A stretch of DNA of 64,000 nucleotides from Sphagnum magellanicum (taxonomy: Eukaryota; Streptophyta; Sphagnopsida; Sphagnales; Sphagnaceae). This document shows positions 1 to 11,900 of the stretch, one piece after another. Position 1 is the first letter of the stretch, and each line of letters starts with the position of its first letter. A program made the position numbers and the translations under genes. The DNA lies in NCBI GenBank assembly GCA_021904315.1, contig CM038911.1, positions 21,363,390 to 21,427,389 of the forward strand, read 5' to 3'. The notes beneath the pieces are model-generated. The model was not told where the DNA came from. It did no database searches and saw only the letters and a program-made list of their open reading frames with translations.

Positions 1-1000
1 ACAAGAAGAACATTATTATTGGTAAGCAATATTTTACCCTGAATGGACCAAACCATCTTTTCTTGAACTTGCCCACGTGTGTCTTTTCTCCCTTGGGAAA
101 CCATAAAACATAATCTCTAAATTGGAATTTATTCTCTATGTTTTTCTGTTGACTCCATAGAAATTTGCTCCATTGGTTGGCCCCCACATTGTTCTAAACT
201 TCCAATCTATTCTCCTATAACTTTTCCAGCTCTGTAATTCTGGCAATTAGTACTCTGGTTGGTTTTGCATTTTTGTGGTCCCCACTAATAGTTGATAGAA
301 CATATTATGTTGGCATTAGAGGATGTAAACCATAGACTAACTAATAAGGTGTATATCATGTTGCCACCTTGTAAGTAGTTTATATGAAAACAAAATTGTG
401 GATAGATGCTCATCCAAGTCTATTTTCTTCTCATTGACTAACTTGGTCAATAATCTACCAATAACTTTATTACTAGATTTTGTTTATCCATTTCATTATG
501 GATAATAGGTAGTAGAACTAACATGCTTAAACAGAAATTGTTCTATTAGATATTTGATTATATCATTGATGAATTGTACCCTTTTATCTATAATTATTGG
601 TAGAGGACATCCAAATCTAGTCAAAATATACTCATACAAAAATTTGGCTATAACTACTACAATATTGGTTTTGAGTGCCTTTGCTTCTACCCACTTAGTT
701 GCATAATCTGTAGCTATTAGAATGTATTTATTTCCTATTAATTTTCTTGCTAGTTTAATTGGACCAATAAAATCTAGACCCCACTTCATAAAAGGTTCCT
801 TTAAAAATGTTGTTACTAATTTGGCCATATTTTTTTGTTTTTAGTCTTCTAGTTTTATGACAACTATCACAACTTCTACAAAATTCATGAGTATCCTTGA
901 ATAAAATTGGCCACTAATAACTTGCATCCAAATTTTTTTTTGCAGTAATATTTGCAATAAAATGTCCTCTTTGCCACTCCTTCATGTAACTCCTTAAGAA
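1..1000 (-). pseudogene. Gypsy integrase remnant
   Basis: The best preserved stretch is 496-828, 110 codons beginning MAKLVTTF and containing [27 protein letters not shown] and HVSSTTYYP, which is the start of the integrase catalytic core. Upstream, about 840-960, an out-of-frame H2C2-type zinc region can be read (CRSCDSCHKT). Downstream, 1-300, the C-terminal part is readable with breaks (LWFPKGEKTHVGKFKKRW, WFGPFRV). The enzyme would insert element cDNA into chromosomes. The broken frames and the window edge rule out a working protein. Confidence 0.85.
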
Positions 1001-1238
1001 TAATCTGTGCTTTTAAGGTGGTCAAACATTTACGCATTATGTTGTTTTGTCCCATTTTACATATTATTCCCTTTTAAAGAGTAAAAGGTTTTACCTTTTT
1101 GACTAACTTTTATTTTTGAGCTAAGTTCAAAGTTTCTAAAATTTGACAAGTCTTTATATAACTTTTCACTTCTTGCATCCACATAGGTTTTATAGAAAAT
1201 AATGATGCATCCATAGTCTGATCTTGAACTCCCAATGG

Positions 1239-1500
1239 TTATGAACTATTTGGTAATTTGGACAAAACAAAAGCTACCACATGTGTTCTACCAAGCTTGT
1301 AGACTACTATGAATTCATATTCCAAAAATAACAATAGCCATCTGGCTTTCCTTCCAAACACATGTGGTTTGTTGACTAGATATACAAGAGCCATGTGGTT
1401 TACATAAAAGAAAACATTGTTTCCCAACAAAAAATGTTTGAACTTATGCAAAGCATAAACCATTGCTAAAGGCTTATTTCTTTGTAATAGTATAATTTTG
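1239..1500 (-). pseudogene. Gypsy RNase H remnant
   Basis: Seventy-four codons at 1239-1463 begin MVYALHKFKHFLLGN and contain MALVYLVNKP, ARWLLLFLEYEF and GRTHVVAFVLSKLP, the typical C-terminal half of Ty3/Gypsy RNase H. The expected catalytic aspartate of the YVDH motif reads YVNH here, and the family's ADALSRLPN end reads AFVLSKLPN. It lies between the RT and integrase remnants, as expected. Non-functional. Confidence 0.8.
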
Positions 1501-1689
1501 CTCTATTTTATTTAATAGTCTAGAGGCATATACTATAGGTTCGTCATATTTACTAGTTGGGTTCTATGCTAACATTGCACCTAATGCCAATAAAGATGCA
1601 TTTGAGTGGACATGAAATTCCAACTGCCAATTTGGAGGTATCAAAATTGGTGCTTCCATGTATTTCTGCTTAATCTAATCCCAAGCTTC

Positions 1690-2640
1690 TTAACATTTTA
1701 TGGTCCAAATAAAGAGTTTTGTCTTCCTCATCAACTTTGTGATTAGTGCCATGATAAAGGCAAAGTTCTTGATAAAACATTTATAAAATAGAGCCATACC
1801 ACTAAAAACATTTGCTATGGGTTTATAGGTATTAGCATATTCACTATTGCTTAAACCTTCTTGGGGTCTAGTATTTTTCCTTCCTTGGAAACTATGAACC
1901 TTAAAATCAATCTTGAAAATACCATAAATGCACATTTTTATGGGTTATGATTGATTTTGTATTTTTTGCATTTTTGAAAGCAAAATCTGAGCTTCACCAG
2001 ATAACTTTTCATATCACTATAGGTCGTGAAGTTGTCTAAAAATATTTTCATAAACTGGTCTAAATACTCTATGAAAGCTTTGCTAACTGCTCTTTGGATG
2101 TTGATGGCCCATTTTTGACACCAAATGACATTACCATCTAAACAAAAGCCCCCCAATTTGTTACAAAGGTTGTTTTGTATCGATCTTTAGGGGTTATAGA
2201 AATTTGATGGTATCTTAAATATCCATCTAAGAATGAATAGGCTTCATACCCTGCCACAATGTTCAATATTATGTAAAAAAATGGTAAAGATAAAGATAAT
2301 TTTTGGTTACCTTATTCAACTTCCTGAAATCTACACAAATTTGTAGTTTTCCATTTTTCTTAAGTACTACCACTATAGTTGATAGTTATGTAACCTCTTC
2401 TACTGGTTGAATGAATCTTGTTGTTAATAGTTTGTCAATATCTTGTTTAATAGCTGCAGCATAATTAAGGTTCAATATGTACCTTGTTTGATGTGCTAGT
2501 GGGATTGAAGTGTTTAAGTCAATTCTATTTTGAGCTAGCTCTAAAAGTATGCCTTTCAAATCTTTGTAAGTCCAAGCGAACACATATTTGAACTCCTCGT
2601 ATAAAGTCTAAAGCTTTTTAGTTTTCTCCTTTGTTAATTG
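1690..2640 (-). pseudogene. Gypsy reverse transcriptase remnant
   Basis: Three separate frames carry RT pieces. 2386-2583 has FAWTYKDLKGILLELAQ and IQPVEE, the N-terminal part of the palm. 1938-2156 has RAVSKAFIEYLDQFMKIFL and SDMKSYLVKLRFCFQKCKK. 1690-1935 has ALFYKCFIKNFAFIMALI, the connection to RNase H. The catalytic LDD box (about 2017-2050) reads FLDNF, so one essential aspartate is lost. Stops separate the pieces. Confidence 0.85.
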
Positions 2641-2867
2641 TGCATTAACTTTTATGCATTGTGGATTTGCCTTTGTACCAAGATTCAACTTTACAAGTTA
2701 TTATTCTTTAGTAAAAGTCCAACTTGTAATCTAAAGATTCTGTACCTAAATTTTAGTTGGTGTCCCATCCACTTCAATATCAGCTTGGCTATGATGATAA
2801 TAGGTTTTTGGATAAACCTTATCTTTAAGTGATATCTATGGTTTAAGATTAAATTTTATTATTTTTG

Positions 2868-3510
2868 TTATTGAAGGCACCACTTTTGTTGTTCCTTGAT
2901 TTGATGTCCCTCATTATGGTTTAGATTTTTCATTGGTCTGATCATTGACACTCCAATACCCAACAATGAAACTATTTCCTTTGAGATAGTGATTGTGCCA
3001 ATTGAGAATAGTTTTGGTTCTATCTCAAAAATCAAATCTTCCTCTTCATTTGTTAGCTTTTCCAACAAGTCATGACAAACAAGTATTTGGGGTCTTTTGG
3101 TTTCTGCTCCTAGTTTCTTCTTGATTAATATTGTTATGATTGATCCATTGCCTTGAATAGTAATACCGTTGGTCCCCCAATCATGTGTAACCTTTGCATC
3201 TCTGAGCCAAGGTCTTCCTAGCAACATAGAATAACTAGAATCTACCACACTGTTTTACAAAATAGTAAATTTGGCTACATATGGTATACCATGTATGTGA
3301 ATCTTCAAATTATGATTCTTAAAGGTTTGGTCATATTCTAATTTGCCATTTTGAGGTGGTATGGAGTTGGTCTTGGTTTGGGTAAACCTAATTTTGTTTT
3401 AAGGTTCTCTATTATGATATTAACACTTGCTCCTCCATCTAATAAAACATCCTCAATAATGTTCTTGCCAACTTGCACTTGGATAATTGCCATCTAGTTA
3501 TCTACCTCTA
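2868..3510 (-). pseudogene. Gypsy aspartic protease remnant
   Basis: The open part, 2868-3248, encodes SSYSMLLGRPWLRDAKVTHD, the conserved stretch after the catalytic fold, and an acidic linker (NEEEDLIFEIEP) toward RT. Just upstream (3425-3460, broken frame) LLDGGASVN corresponds to the protease active-site loop, followed by KTKLGLPKPRPTPYHL and IHIHGIPYVA. The protease would process the gag-pol polyprotein. At least one stop and one frameshift lie between the active site and the open part. Confidence 0.8.
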
Positions 3511-4349
3511 TAGCTACAATGTCAACTTCAGAGTGTGTTTCAATCACTATGGCTATACTAGGTTTTGATATCATTGTAGTAGCTATATTAGGTTTTATGG
3601 CTTTAGTTTCTAACACATATATATTTCTTAAAATCTGGTGCAATATTCAATAATTGACTTAACCTCAAGGTATAGGTAGTTTCCATCATCTGTTTACTGA
3701 TATATTGGAATACTTATTCCATAAACATAACTTTGTTGTTAGGAATAGTAGACAAATTTTGTGGTACAATCAGCTATGTGGATACTTTAATATGTGGTAA
3801 TCGTGCCCAACATGTATTCCATTGTGCTTTCTCCTTTTGATTTAGACTTTTTAATGGGTCTTTTGCTTACATTTCTTATATTGTTTTAACAAAAGATTAT
3901 TATAATCTTTGTTTTTCTTCCCTATCACCAATAGATTTATTCTTTATTGGCTTTCTTCCTTGAACACTTGTTTTTTAGTAACATTGCTCTTGGTGATGGC
4001 CATGTTGACATCCATTATATGAACTGAAGGATTGGCAACCTTAAGCTCCACCATAGATGGTTTCTTTGTTGTCTTCAGTCTTTTATTTTTAAACATATTC
4101 TACATGTCATTGTACTTGGACAAACTATAATTTATGTCCAATGTCACCACAAATATGATAGGAATACTTCACAAGTCTTTGTACTTTCATTTGTTGAGTG
4201 ATAACTTCATAAACTATAAGAACATGGTCTTCCTTTCTTTTGACTTTATAGTTTTCAACATTATGATTTGTCCTGTGACAATTTGTACAATACATTCTTG
4301 TTTTCCTTGTAAATGTCTAAGGTTTCTAAGCTAATATTGTCTTACTACT

Positions 4350-5582
4350 TTATGGTATTGATAGATTGCTTATAACCTCAACTTCAAAAATTCCTTTTTC
4401 ATAAACCAAAGCTGTTTCTTTATGTTGTTGTAGGGTTTTTTTCTTCATGCTTGTTATTACAACACATAGATATGGTTGTAATCCAAATTTGAAAATAGTA
4501 GTTAGGAAATTATTTGTTGTCATGTGTTGAAGACTATTGGCTAACTTTAATAATCTTTCATAATAAACTTCCACTCTTTCATTCTTGTCGTGCTTCAAGT
4601 TTTCCAACTACAAATAGACTTGGTCATCATTTTGAATTGTTCTGAACCTTTTACAAAAAAACTAACTATAATTTTGCAAAAATATAATCTAGGTAATCTC
4701 CCATGTAATTGTTACGCCAATCAAACATAATATCTCTAAGCGTAAAACTAAACAAATTAACAATCTCTACATCTTCTGTTTCACCATTTGCTTTAACAGT
4801 TGCCTTAAAAACTCTGACATGAACATTTGGATTAGAATCCTTCACATACTTAGGATAATTAAATGGCTGACAATAAGGCCTATTTGGTGGTAATGGTGGT
4901 TTGCCTAGATTCAACATTGGCATTCCAAAATATCTTAAAGGTCCTGGAGGTCCTGGTGGTCTTGGTGGGTTTAAGCCTCCTCCTCCTAGATATAATGGTT
5001 GTCTAGTAAAAATTTTGTCCACCTCTTTAGGCATCTTTGTATGCAAATTGACAAGTTTTATTTCCTTTGGACTGTAAGGTCTAGACCTCATACCAACAAC
5101 AATATGGGTTGGTGTTGTTACAATGGAACTTTATTAACTTTAACCATAGCCTGAAACATTGCCACATAATATAATGGTATAGATTTTACTAGTTCCATTC
5201 TGAAATTAGAAGTTCCTAGATACGTAACTCCAACATTATTGTGATGTAACGGATTTGGTACATGAATTACATAAATTGGTACTACATCTGCCACAGTCTG
5301 AGCTCCATTTCCACTTTATTATTTCTTCAGATTTGTTATTTAAATATATTTGGTATTTTTGACCTTTTCATGGTATAGATCCTTTGGTTCAACATGTCCA
5401 TGGTTTTTTGCTTTTACAAGTTCTCGATTCAAATCCTGGAAATGTTCAACAAATCCTTGCCTCACATTATCTTTAATAAATGGACAATTATTGATCTAAT
5501 GTGTGATTTGATGGCAATATGTGCAACGTGGAACTATGTTCACACTGTGAATTCCTTTACTTTAATCCCTTCAGACTCCTCT
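4350..5582 (-). pseudogene. Gypsy gag core remnant with a CCHC knuckle on its N-terminal side
   Basis: 4350-4607 has the retrotransposon gag signature NERVEVYYERLLKLANSLQH followed by FLTTIFKFGLQPYL. 4666-5091 has a proline/glycine-rich linker and DVEIVNLFSFTLRDIMFDWR NNYMGDY (read as two adjoining motifs). Upstream, around 5480-5540, an out-of-frame CTYCHQITH...INNC reads as a C-X2-C-X4-H-X4-C zinc knuckle followed by EHFQDLNRELV and EPKDLYHEKV. In most retroelements the knuckle follows the gag core; here it precedes it. Stops and frameshifts break it up. Confidence 0.75.
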
Positions 5583-5587
5583 AACAA

Positions 5588-6407
5588 TGTCGCAACCCCA
5601 CTTTGGGGCCAAGTGTGAGACTGCAACTCACACTCCCAAAAGTGGGAAAATGGAGTCCTGGAGGACTCCTGAAAACTTAGAAGACGATTTGAGGGGTCAA
5701 ATCTCCTTGCATTGGTGCGTTCTTTATATCAATGGAAAGATCTTGAAGTGTAGATGCCAAAAATGGCCTCGCATTGGCCATTTGGACATCCGCAGCTCAA
5801 GTTTTGGGCAAAAGAAGGGCCGGGAGTCAAACTGCCAATTTGACTCTCGACCACTAAAAGTCGGGAATCGACCTCTTCCCGACATCGCCTCAAGGAGTGC
5901 AACACGGCGTTGGAAAGCTCTCGACAAGAGCTACAACTTTGGTTTAGAGCTTGTCCTGATTCAAGTTCGGGGCGAGGAGTTATGACCATCCAAAGTCCCG
6001 GGACTCTAACCCAGGACAGTTTCGGGACTCCAACTTGGGAGTCCCGGGAAAAAGAGCCATTTGGATGTAGCATCGGCGGAGAGCTGCAGAGTATACTATA
6101 TGGGGGAAGGTGGTGGCTTCCCCCGAGTCCGGGCCGTGGTGAGTCTTGTGTGTGAAAGTGCCCGTGGCTTGTCCCAACACCCAAGGGTGTTTCTGAATGT
6201 TAACTAACCCTCTTGTGGTTGGTTTTGGATGCAGATTCGAACTTGATAATCTAGTCCCTCTTCCTAGTCTAATCCCGGGACTTCTAGCGTGCCCTTCTAC
6301 CCCCTTTTTGTGCTGGAAGTCGGGAATGCCCCTTAAGTCCCAACTTTTCACAACTCTACATAGTTGGACCCTCAAGTGGGTTCAACAAGGGACTTGGGAG
6401 TGCGTCA
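5588..6407. mobile_element. Solo LTR, copy A, 820 bp
   Basis: The unit begins TGTCGCAACCCC and ends GGGAGTGCGTCA, giving TG...CA ends, and is flanked by a perfect 5-bp target duplication AACAA (5583-5587 and 6408-6412). No coding domain or internal region is present, so it is a solo LTR left by recombination between the two LTRs of a complete element. It is far more GC-rich than its surroundings. It is inserted in the gag leader of the older Gypsy element. ORFs read through it on both strands are not genes. Transcriptional direction is not established. Confidence 0.85.
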
Positions 6408-6595
6408 AACAATGTTTCCATTATATTGATTAAATCTAGGTTCATTATGTTTTATTCTAATAACCATAGGTACACCTTCTGCTATTATTGGTTTTACTCT
6501 TGGTGAGACTATAGTTTTTTATTTAGTTGCAAGTATTAATTCAACTCTTTTAGACATTCTAATGTCGTGAGTTGCAGCTTCTTGTTCAACCACAT
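6408..6595 (-). pseudogene. Gypsy gag leader fragment between two solo LTRs
   Basis: On the minus strand this spacer reads HDIRMSKRVELILATK, then a stop, then PIIAEGVPMVIRIKHNEPRF, and it runs on across the copy A LTR into the gag sequence at 5582. On the other side it joins sequence beyond 7543. It is therefore host-element DNA trapped between two later insertions, not part of either LTR. Confidence 0.6.
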
Positions 6596-7538
6596 TGACG
6601 CACTCCCAACTCCTTAAAGGATTCAAATGTGAGCCCAAGTAGAAAACAACAGAAAAGGGAGGAGTCGGAGCATGCTCCCTAGCTCACAACACTTTGAAGG
6701 GTAGAAGGGCGTGTTGGAGCTCCGGGATGGGACTAGGAAGAGTTGACAAGCTTCACTCACTCACACGGGCCTGCACACAACCCACACAAAGTGGTTAGTG
6801 CATAGTTGGAGCACCCTTGGTGCTAGGACTCACCACGGGCAACACGGACACACAAGATTCACCACGGCCCGGACTTGGGGGAAGCCACCACCTTCCCCCT
6901 TATAGTATACTCTGTGGCTGGCCACGGACCCTACATCCAAATGGCTTTTCTCTCCCGGGACTCCTGAGTGGGAGTCCCGAAATCCCGCCAGCTAGGACTC
7001 CCAAAACTTTGGAGCCCCATAACTTTGCGAGCAGACCTCCGATTAAGGTGCGGTCTAAAGCAAAGTTATAGCTTTCGTCGAGAGCTTTCCAAAGATATGT
7101 GGCACGCCCCCTGCAGCTAAGTAAATCAGGCCTATTCCTGACTTTTTGTGGTCGGGAGTCAAACTGGCAATTTGACTCCCGTCCCTTCTTTTGGCCATAA
7201 TTTACGTTTCAGATGTCCAAATGAGCAATGCGAACCCACTTTAGACATCTACGTTCCAAGAGCTTTCCATTGATATAAAGAACGCCACAAGCCATTAGGT
7301 TTTGACCCCTACAATTGCTCTTTGAAGTTCCAGGGGTCCACCGGGACTCCATCTCCCAAAGTGGGAGTTGCCTTGGGAGTGTGAGGGTTCATTCCTTCAT
7401 ACTCCTTCACACTTTCTAACACTCCCGGAAGTTTGTGATGTGGCTTCTTCTTCTTACTTTGACTTTCGAACTTCCTCTTGGCTTACACCCTTGCAAGCCC
7501 TTTGCCTTGGTTGCAAGCCCAAGGCTAGGGTTGCGACA
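6596..7538. mobile_element. Solo LTR, copy B, 943 bp, opposite orientation to copy A
   Basis: This is an inverted relative of copy A: it starts TGACGCACTCCC and ends GGGTTGCGACA. A perfect 5-bp target duplication CACAT flanks it (6591-6595 and 7539-7543). Because the duplication differs from that of copy A, the two are independent insertions and not the arms of one foldback element. It is about 120 bp longer than copy A, so it represents a different subfamily. Confidence 0.85.
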
Positions 7539-7543
7539 CACAT

Positions 7544-8080
7544 GGTGAATTTGAGGTTCAAAATTCTAAGCTCTTTCTTCAAGCTCCTCATCTTCATGTT
7601 CTTTTCAATAGTAAAGAGGTGAAGTTGATCTATACCTTGGTACTATTTCTTTTCTTTATAAGTCTTTGTTCTTTTTCATACATTATAGCATCAAGTTTTA
7701 TTGTTGCATTAAAGTTTTGTTGCTACATTAGACTTGGTTATTCCAGTGTAACTCTTTGTCGAACTTCAAATTTTTGATTCTTTCATCTAAATTCATCATG
7801 TGAGTCTACATTTTTAATCTAACGTTCTTTTTTCCTAGAGTTTTGTTGCAAATTATTGGTATGCCTTTGTGTTTCACCAATTTGCATTTCACAAGGAATT
7901 ATTGGTGCTACTTGAGGCGTTTTGTGGCTTGCAAGTCTTTTTTTTGTCCATGGATGTCTCTATTTGGATTGAGAAATTTTTTAGGTGTTACAAATTATTG
8001 ATATATCTGATTTACATTCAAATTGTTGTTGATGGCAATGCCATTTTCCACTTGTTCATGCACTATAACCTTATTTAATT
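7544..8080 (-). pseudogene. Gypsy gag N-terminal leader remnant
   Basis: On the minus strand, broken frames give leucine- and lysine-rich, coil-like sequence (for example MRSLKKELRILNLKF and LDAIMYEKEQRLIKK) that leads into the spacer at 6408-6595. This fits the N-terminal coil of the same gag. There is no firm family motif, so the call rests on continuity across copy B. Confidence 0.4.
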
Positions 8081-9001
8081 GTCTCCTCAAAATTCTAGTT
8101 ACAATTATATTTTCCATCTGTACACATTTTAATTCAAATCTAAACAAACTTTTTGCATTAAAACAAAATCCTCATAGTTAGCTACTTTACTTAGATCTAC
8201 TTCCTAAACAAAAACTTATAATTAAGATTTGAAGAAAAATGCAAAAAATGAAACTAAAGTTCACTATCAATTTTTAAAAACAAAAATTATAGCAATAAGA
8301 CATAAACAACATTTAGAATTTCAATCTAAATTCAAGCCTTGGGATGGTTGCTAAATGGTAAATACATAATCTCTATCCTATATTTTAATGTAATTCTAGA
8401 CTAAAACATATCATGAAACTAATACTAATAAAATTTTCTCATTCATATCTATTCATATTTAGATTTAGAACTTTAATCTAGTTATGAAAATATGAGAAAA
8501 ACACTAAACAACAAATTTGGGTATGGAATTGAAGCTTTTCCAAAAAAACAAAATATTTTTGTTTCATACTCCCACAAAATTCAATGCTCTACAATGAATA
8601 ATCCTCCTTTCATTCTTTTCCTTCTTCCAATATATAACCATCTTAAAAAAATAGTCCTATGATCTATTCAAATTCAAATAGCGACAAAAATTATATAATC
8701 CAACTAATAATTCCTAAAACAATAACTAAGTAAGTAGAAATATACTAATTAACTATCACCATGAGTAATTCCTCCTTTGACAAGTTTCTTTGGCATCTTA
8801 TGTTGTTTTCAAGGTTACAAAGTTTGGGAACACAACATGATTTAGGAATGTGCCATATGGACATTTCTTGTCTATATATGTCATTGAAACTTTGCTTTCT
8901 ATCCATTTTTAATAATTGGCTTGGCATTGGGTGGATAAGTTAACATTTCCATTCATAGTAGCAATATGATGGATATAAAATGCAATGGATGAAGTATAAC
9001 C
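8081..9001. other. AT-rich stretch without recognised feature
   Basis: A short overlapping ORF pair at 8745-8943 on opposite strands has no recognisable motif. The 5' LTR of the neighbouring Gypsy element may lie here but no terminal repeat was identified. Confidence 0.4.
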
Positions 9002-9487
9002 TCTAAGTTAAACAATGTAAAACTCAATTTGGACTTATAAATATGCAAAGGATACAAACAATGGTCCATGTTGTGGCATTTAAAAAGTCTTTCATTTTAT
9101 ATGTGCAATAATTCATGTTTATGGGTGAGGATTGGGTAATAATTAACATTGTATGCTAGATGTGGTAAACCTTGTTAGAGGCCCAAAGTGAGGGAATAAT
9201 TTAAAATGTATATTGCATGTGATAAATGCTGGTAATGGCCCAAATAGTGCGCCGATTTGGGCCTTTACCAAAGTTTGTTACATTTAACATACAACTTTAA
9301 TTATTCCCAATCCCTACCCATAAACATGAAAAATTGGACAAAATAAAATGAGATTATACTTGAATGCAACAACCTTGGCCAATCAAAAATGATAATTTCT
9401 TATACTGGCTATATTAGAAAACATTATATCCTCAACATATTTAAAGGCCCAAATTGAATTTCACATTATTTTGATTGTTTAATTTGA
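9002..9487. repeat. Long imperfect inverted repeat (MITE-like hairpin)
   Basis: The left arm (about 9002-9195) and right arm (about 9250-9487) are reverse complements along most of their length. Matching blocks include CATGTTTATGGGT/ACCCATAAACATG, AGGCCCAAA/TTTGGGCCT and CTCAATTTGG/CCAAATTGAA. The right arm carries an extra block of about 40 bp. The loop is about 55 bp. Target duplication and exact ends could not be fixed. It is either a foldback MITE or an inverted duplication. Confidence 0.6.
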
Positions 9488-9850
9488 TCCAAAATATAAT
9501 GTATAGGCCATTTTATTAATGAAAACCTAACAAACGCCAATAAAAAAAACACCCAAAAAAGGGGGAAAGAAAGGTACAAGATGGATGGATGCAAGTCTAG
9601 GAAGAAAAAAAAACCACCAATGAAGGTGGACCACAAGGGGAACATGAACAAATCAAGTACTCAAACCCCCCTAGTTGCAAGGAACATATTAGATAATAAG
9701 AGGGGCAGAACATCTGAAAGAACACTTAGCCTAGAAAAACCCTCACTTAGAATAACAACACACCTTGAAATAGAAGCCGCTTGCACTCATTTTAATACCA
9801 TTGACACCTTTTGCCTATAAAATGAACGCAAAATTAAAAAAGGAGGGCCT
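9488..9850. other. Interval with an unrecognised 79-codon ORF
   Basis: A lysine-rich ORF at 9581-9820 (+) has no motif I recognise. It abuts the 3' side of the LINE remnant and may be the element's untranslated tail. Confidence 0.3.
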
Positions 9851-9859
9851 CCAGAGCTT

Positions 9860-11900
9860 GTGGCATTCCATGTCATGTTGGCACATTGATGAGAAAACTA
9901 TCAGCTTGTTGATGCAACACCCAAATTTTTATGGTTAGAGGGAGAAATTGGTCCATTGGGTATCGATTGTGATAAAGGTCGTCTTTAGTTTGGGTTGCAA
10001 TTATAGTAGTGACCTCATGAGATGCCCCCAAAACCAAATCTGTTCGAGTGGGGTTAGTGATGATGATGTTAGCCAACGTTTGAATGCCATACATCGAAAC
10101 CACAATGTTGACCTGTTGACGCAAAGATTAAAGAATGGGCAGTGGAAGAACGTGGGTCTACTCACATAAAATGTGAAATCCTGCATCCTTCTCAATAAAC
10201 ACAAAGGCATCTTGCATAACATCATGGGAATCTATCCTTTCCCCACCATGGACGTAATGAAAAAGTTGGATCCCAATAGGGTCCAAAGGTTGACCATAAA
10301 TGCAATGTGACAAACCAAAGGTTAAGAGGTGTGGGAGGCCTAATTGAATGCATAACGCAGTGGAGAAATCTTTTAAAATCAATTGAAAAAAGGATCATTG
10401 GGTGAGTAGACAACCATGCATTTACACCTAGCCTTGCATAAGACCTCAAACAATTTTGATGTGAATCAAAAGGCAAAAAAAAATGATGTTAGTAAAAGAA
10501 TGGTCATGCTATTTTTAAAATATATTTTTCTGAAATTATTTTGCTGCTTTTTTTGCCAACTGCTCAAAAGGGGGGACATGCCATCGCCACTAGGGGAAGA
10601 AGTTCTTGCACCAATTTCAAATGGGCTTAGAAGGATAATGAACTTGAATTGTTCCTTCCTATTGCATCCAATAAGAATGGGAAAGAGTCCAACAAGAATT
10701 CAGAGGTAATGATGGGGGCAACAAGAGCTTAATTCCCTAGATAGGTAGTTGGAGTAATGTCCTTTGTAAAAATGAAGTGTAACCCTCCAACTATAAATGG
10801 GGAGACAAACTTGTTGTCGAATTAGGGAATTTTAAGGGCATTTAATATAATTCTAGCCCAAAAGCTTTTCAAAAACTCTTGACTGAACCAAATTGAAAGT
10901 GGTAAATTAGTTTTGAAAACCTGAGAAAAGGGCAAAACAATGGAGTAGATAGGAAGGCTTTTGAACAAAACATTAAAAGAGGATCCAAATGCTACATGGA
11001 CATCCCCTAACCTCGAAAGCTCATCAACATGATGAACATCTTCATCTAAAGCCTTTTGCAAAAAGGATAACGAGAAGAAATCAAAACCAAATGGGACACC
11101 CAAGATCTTATGTCATCATTAGGGCAACAAAGATCAATTGGGAGGGTGAACCCAAGAGGCAAACCATAAGGGGCCCAAGCCGAACTCTCGCAAGGTTGAA
11201 CGATTAATCCCATAGAAGTCAATTCTAGAAGACAAAATGATCAAAGGCAAAGGGAACAAGATGGGCAAGGTTGAGGATGTGGTTGTCATCAACCAAGGAA
11301 GGGAAAAGACATGAGGGGGAAATGCTTGAAGAAGATGAAAACATGAAAATGAGTGAGTGTAGAAAAGGCCCAACAAAAGGGTCAGCTTGATGTGTGCCCA
11401 CAAATGAAAAGGTGACAGACAAATTTCTTGGTGGGGATTAATGATTAATGAACAAAGGAAGTTAAAAGACACAAAAGGAATGAACAAATGGGAAATGCTA
11501 AGACAACTAATTTCTTGCAATTTGAAGGTTTTGGAAGATGGTTTCATGTAAGATGGTGTTGAAAATGTTCATTACATTTACTTGAAGCACCACCCAATTG
11601 GGGTGGACATCCAAAACGGCTTGAATACCATGGACCACTACTTTGCAACCACCCCTAACCGCCCCACCAAATTGATGTGGTAATAGGTGAAAAAGAACAT
11701 GTTGCGAAACTGTACACATAAAGCCTTACTAAACAATCAATAAAATGTTTCACCCATTGTAATTGATCAAAATGCCACATGAAGTTTGGCCAAAGCTAGA
11801 AGCTTAACACCCCAAGAATGCGAGCCACGGATTGTGGGATGCGGCTAACGACCACATGGGAATTCAATTGATAAAGCTGAATGAAACCACTAGCTGAATC
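9860..11900 (-). pseudogene. LINE (non-LTR) retrotransposon ORF2 remnant
   Basis: Reverse transcriptase motifs run in order down the minus strand, spread over several frames. 11507-11719: HQFGGAVRGGCKVVVHGIQ and HPNWVVLQVNVMNIFNTI, the early palm blocks. 11225-11422: GTHQADPFVGP (family GTRQGDP) and SLVDDNHI, where the catalytic (A/F)ADD box reads LVDD. 10822-11103: GVPFGFDFFSLSFLQKALDE. 10158-10382: a C-terminal domain with LDPIGIQLFHYVHGGERIDS and DAGFHILCE. 9873-10124: SMYGIQTLANIIITNPTRTD and PMDQFLPLTIKI. Frameshifts and stops throughout make it a dead copy, probably 5'-truncated. Confidence 0.8.

Larger units (their letters stand above)
1..8080 (-). mobile_element. Decayed Ty3/Gypsy LTR retrotransposon
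   Basis: Read on the minus strand, coding remnants occur in the order gag, protease, reverse transcriptase, RNase H, integrase, which is the Ty3/Gypsy order. Every domain carries stops or frameshifts, so the copy is dead. The 3' end is cut by the window edge; the 5' LTR was not found, and the right limit near 8.08 kb is only where gag-like coding fades. Two solo LTRs of another family (5588-6407 and 6596-7538) are inserted in its gag leader, so those insertions are younger than this element. Confidence 0.85.

Noticed and set aside
5587..7071. Several ORFs of 70-150 codons on both strands
   Set aside because: They lie inside solo LTRs, overlap each other on both strands and mirror similar chance frames in the other LTR copies.
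5588..7538. Single foldback or Mutator-like transposon with 0.8-0.9-kb inverted arms
   Set aside because: Each arm has TG...CA ends and its own different perfect 5-bp target duplication, and the spacer reads as Gypsy gag. Two solo LTRs explain it better.
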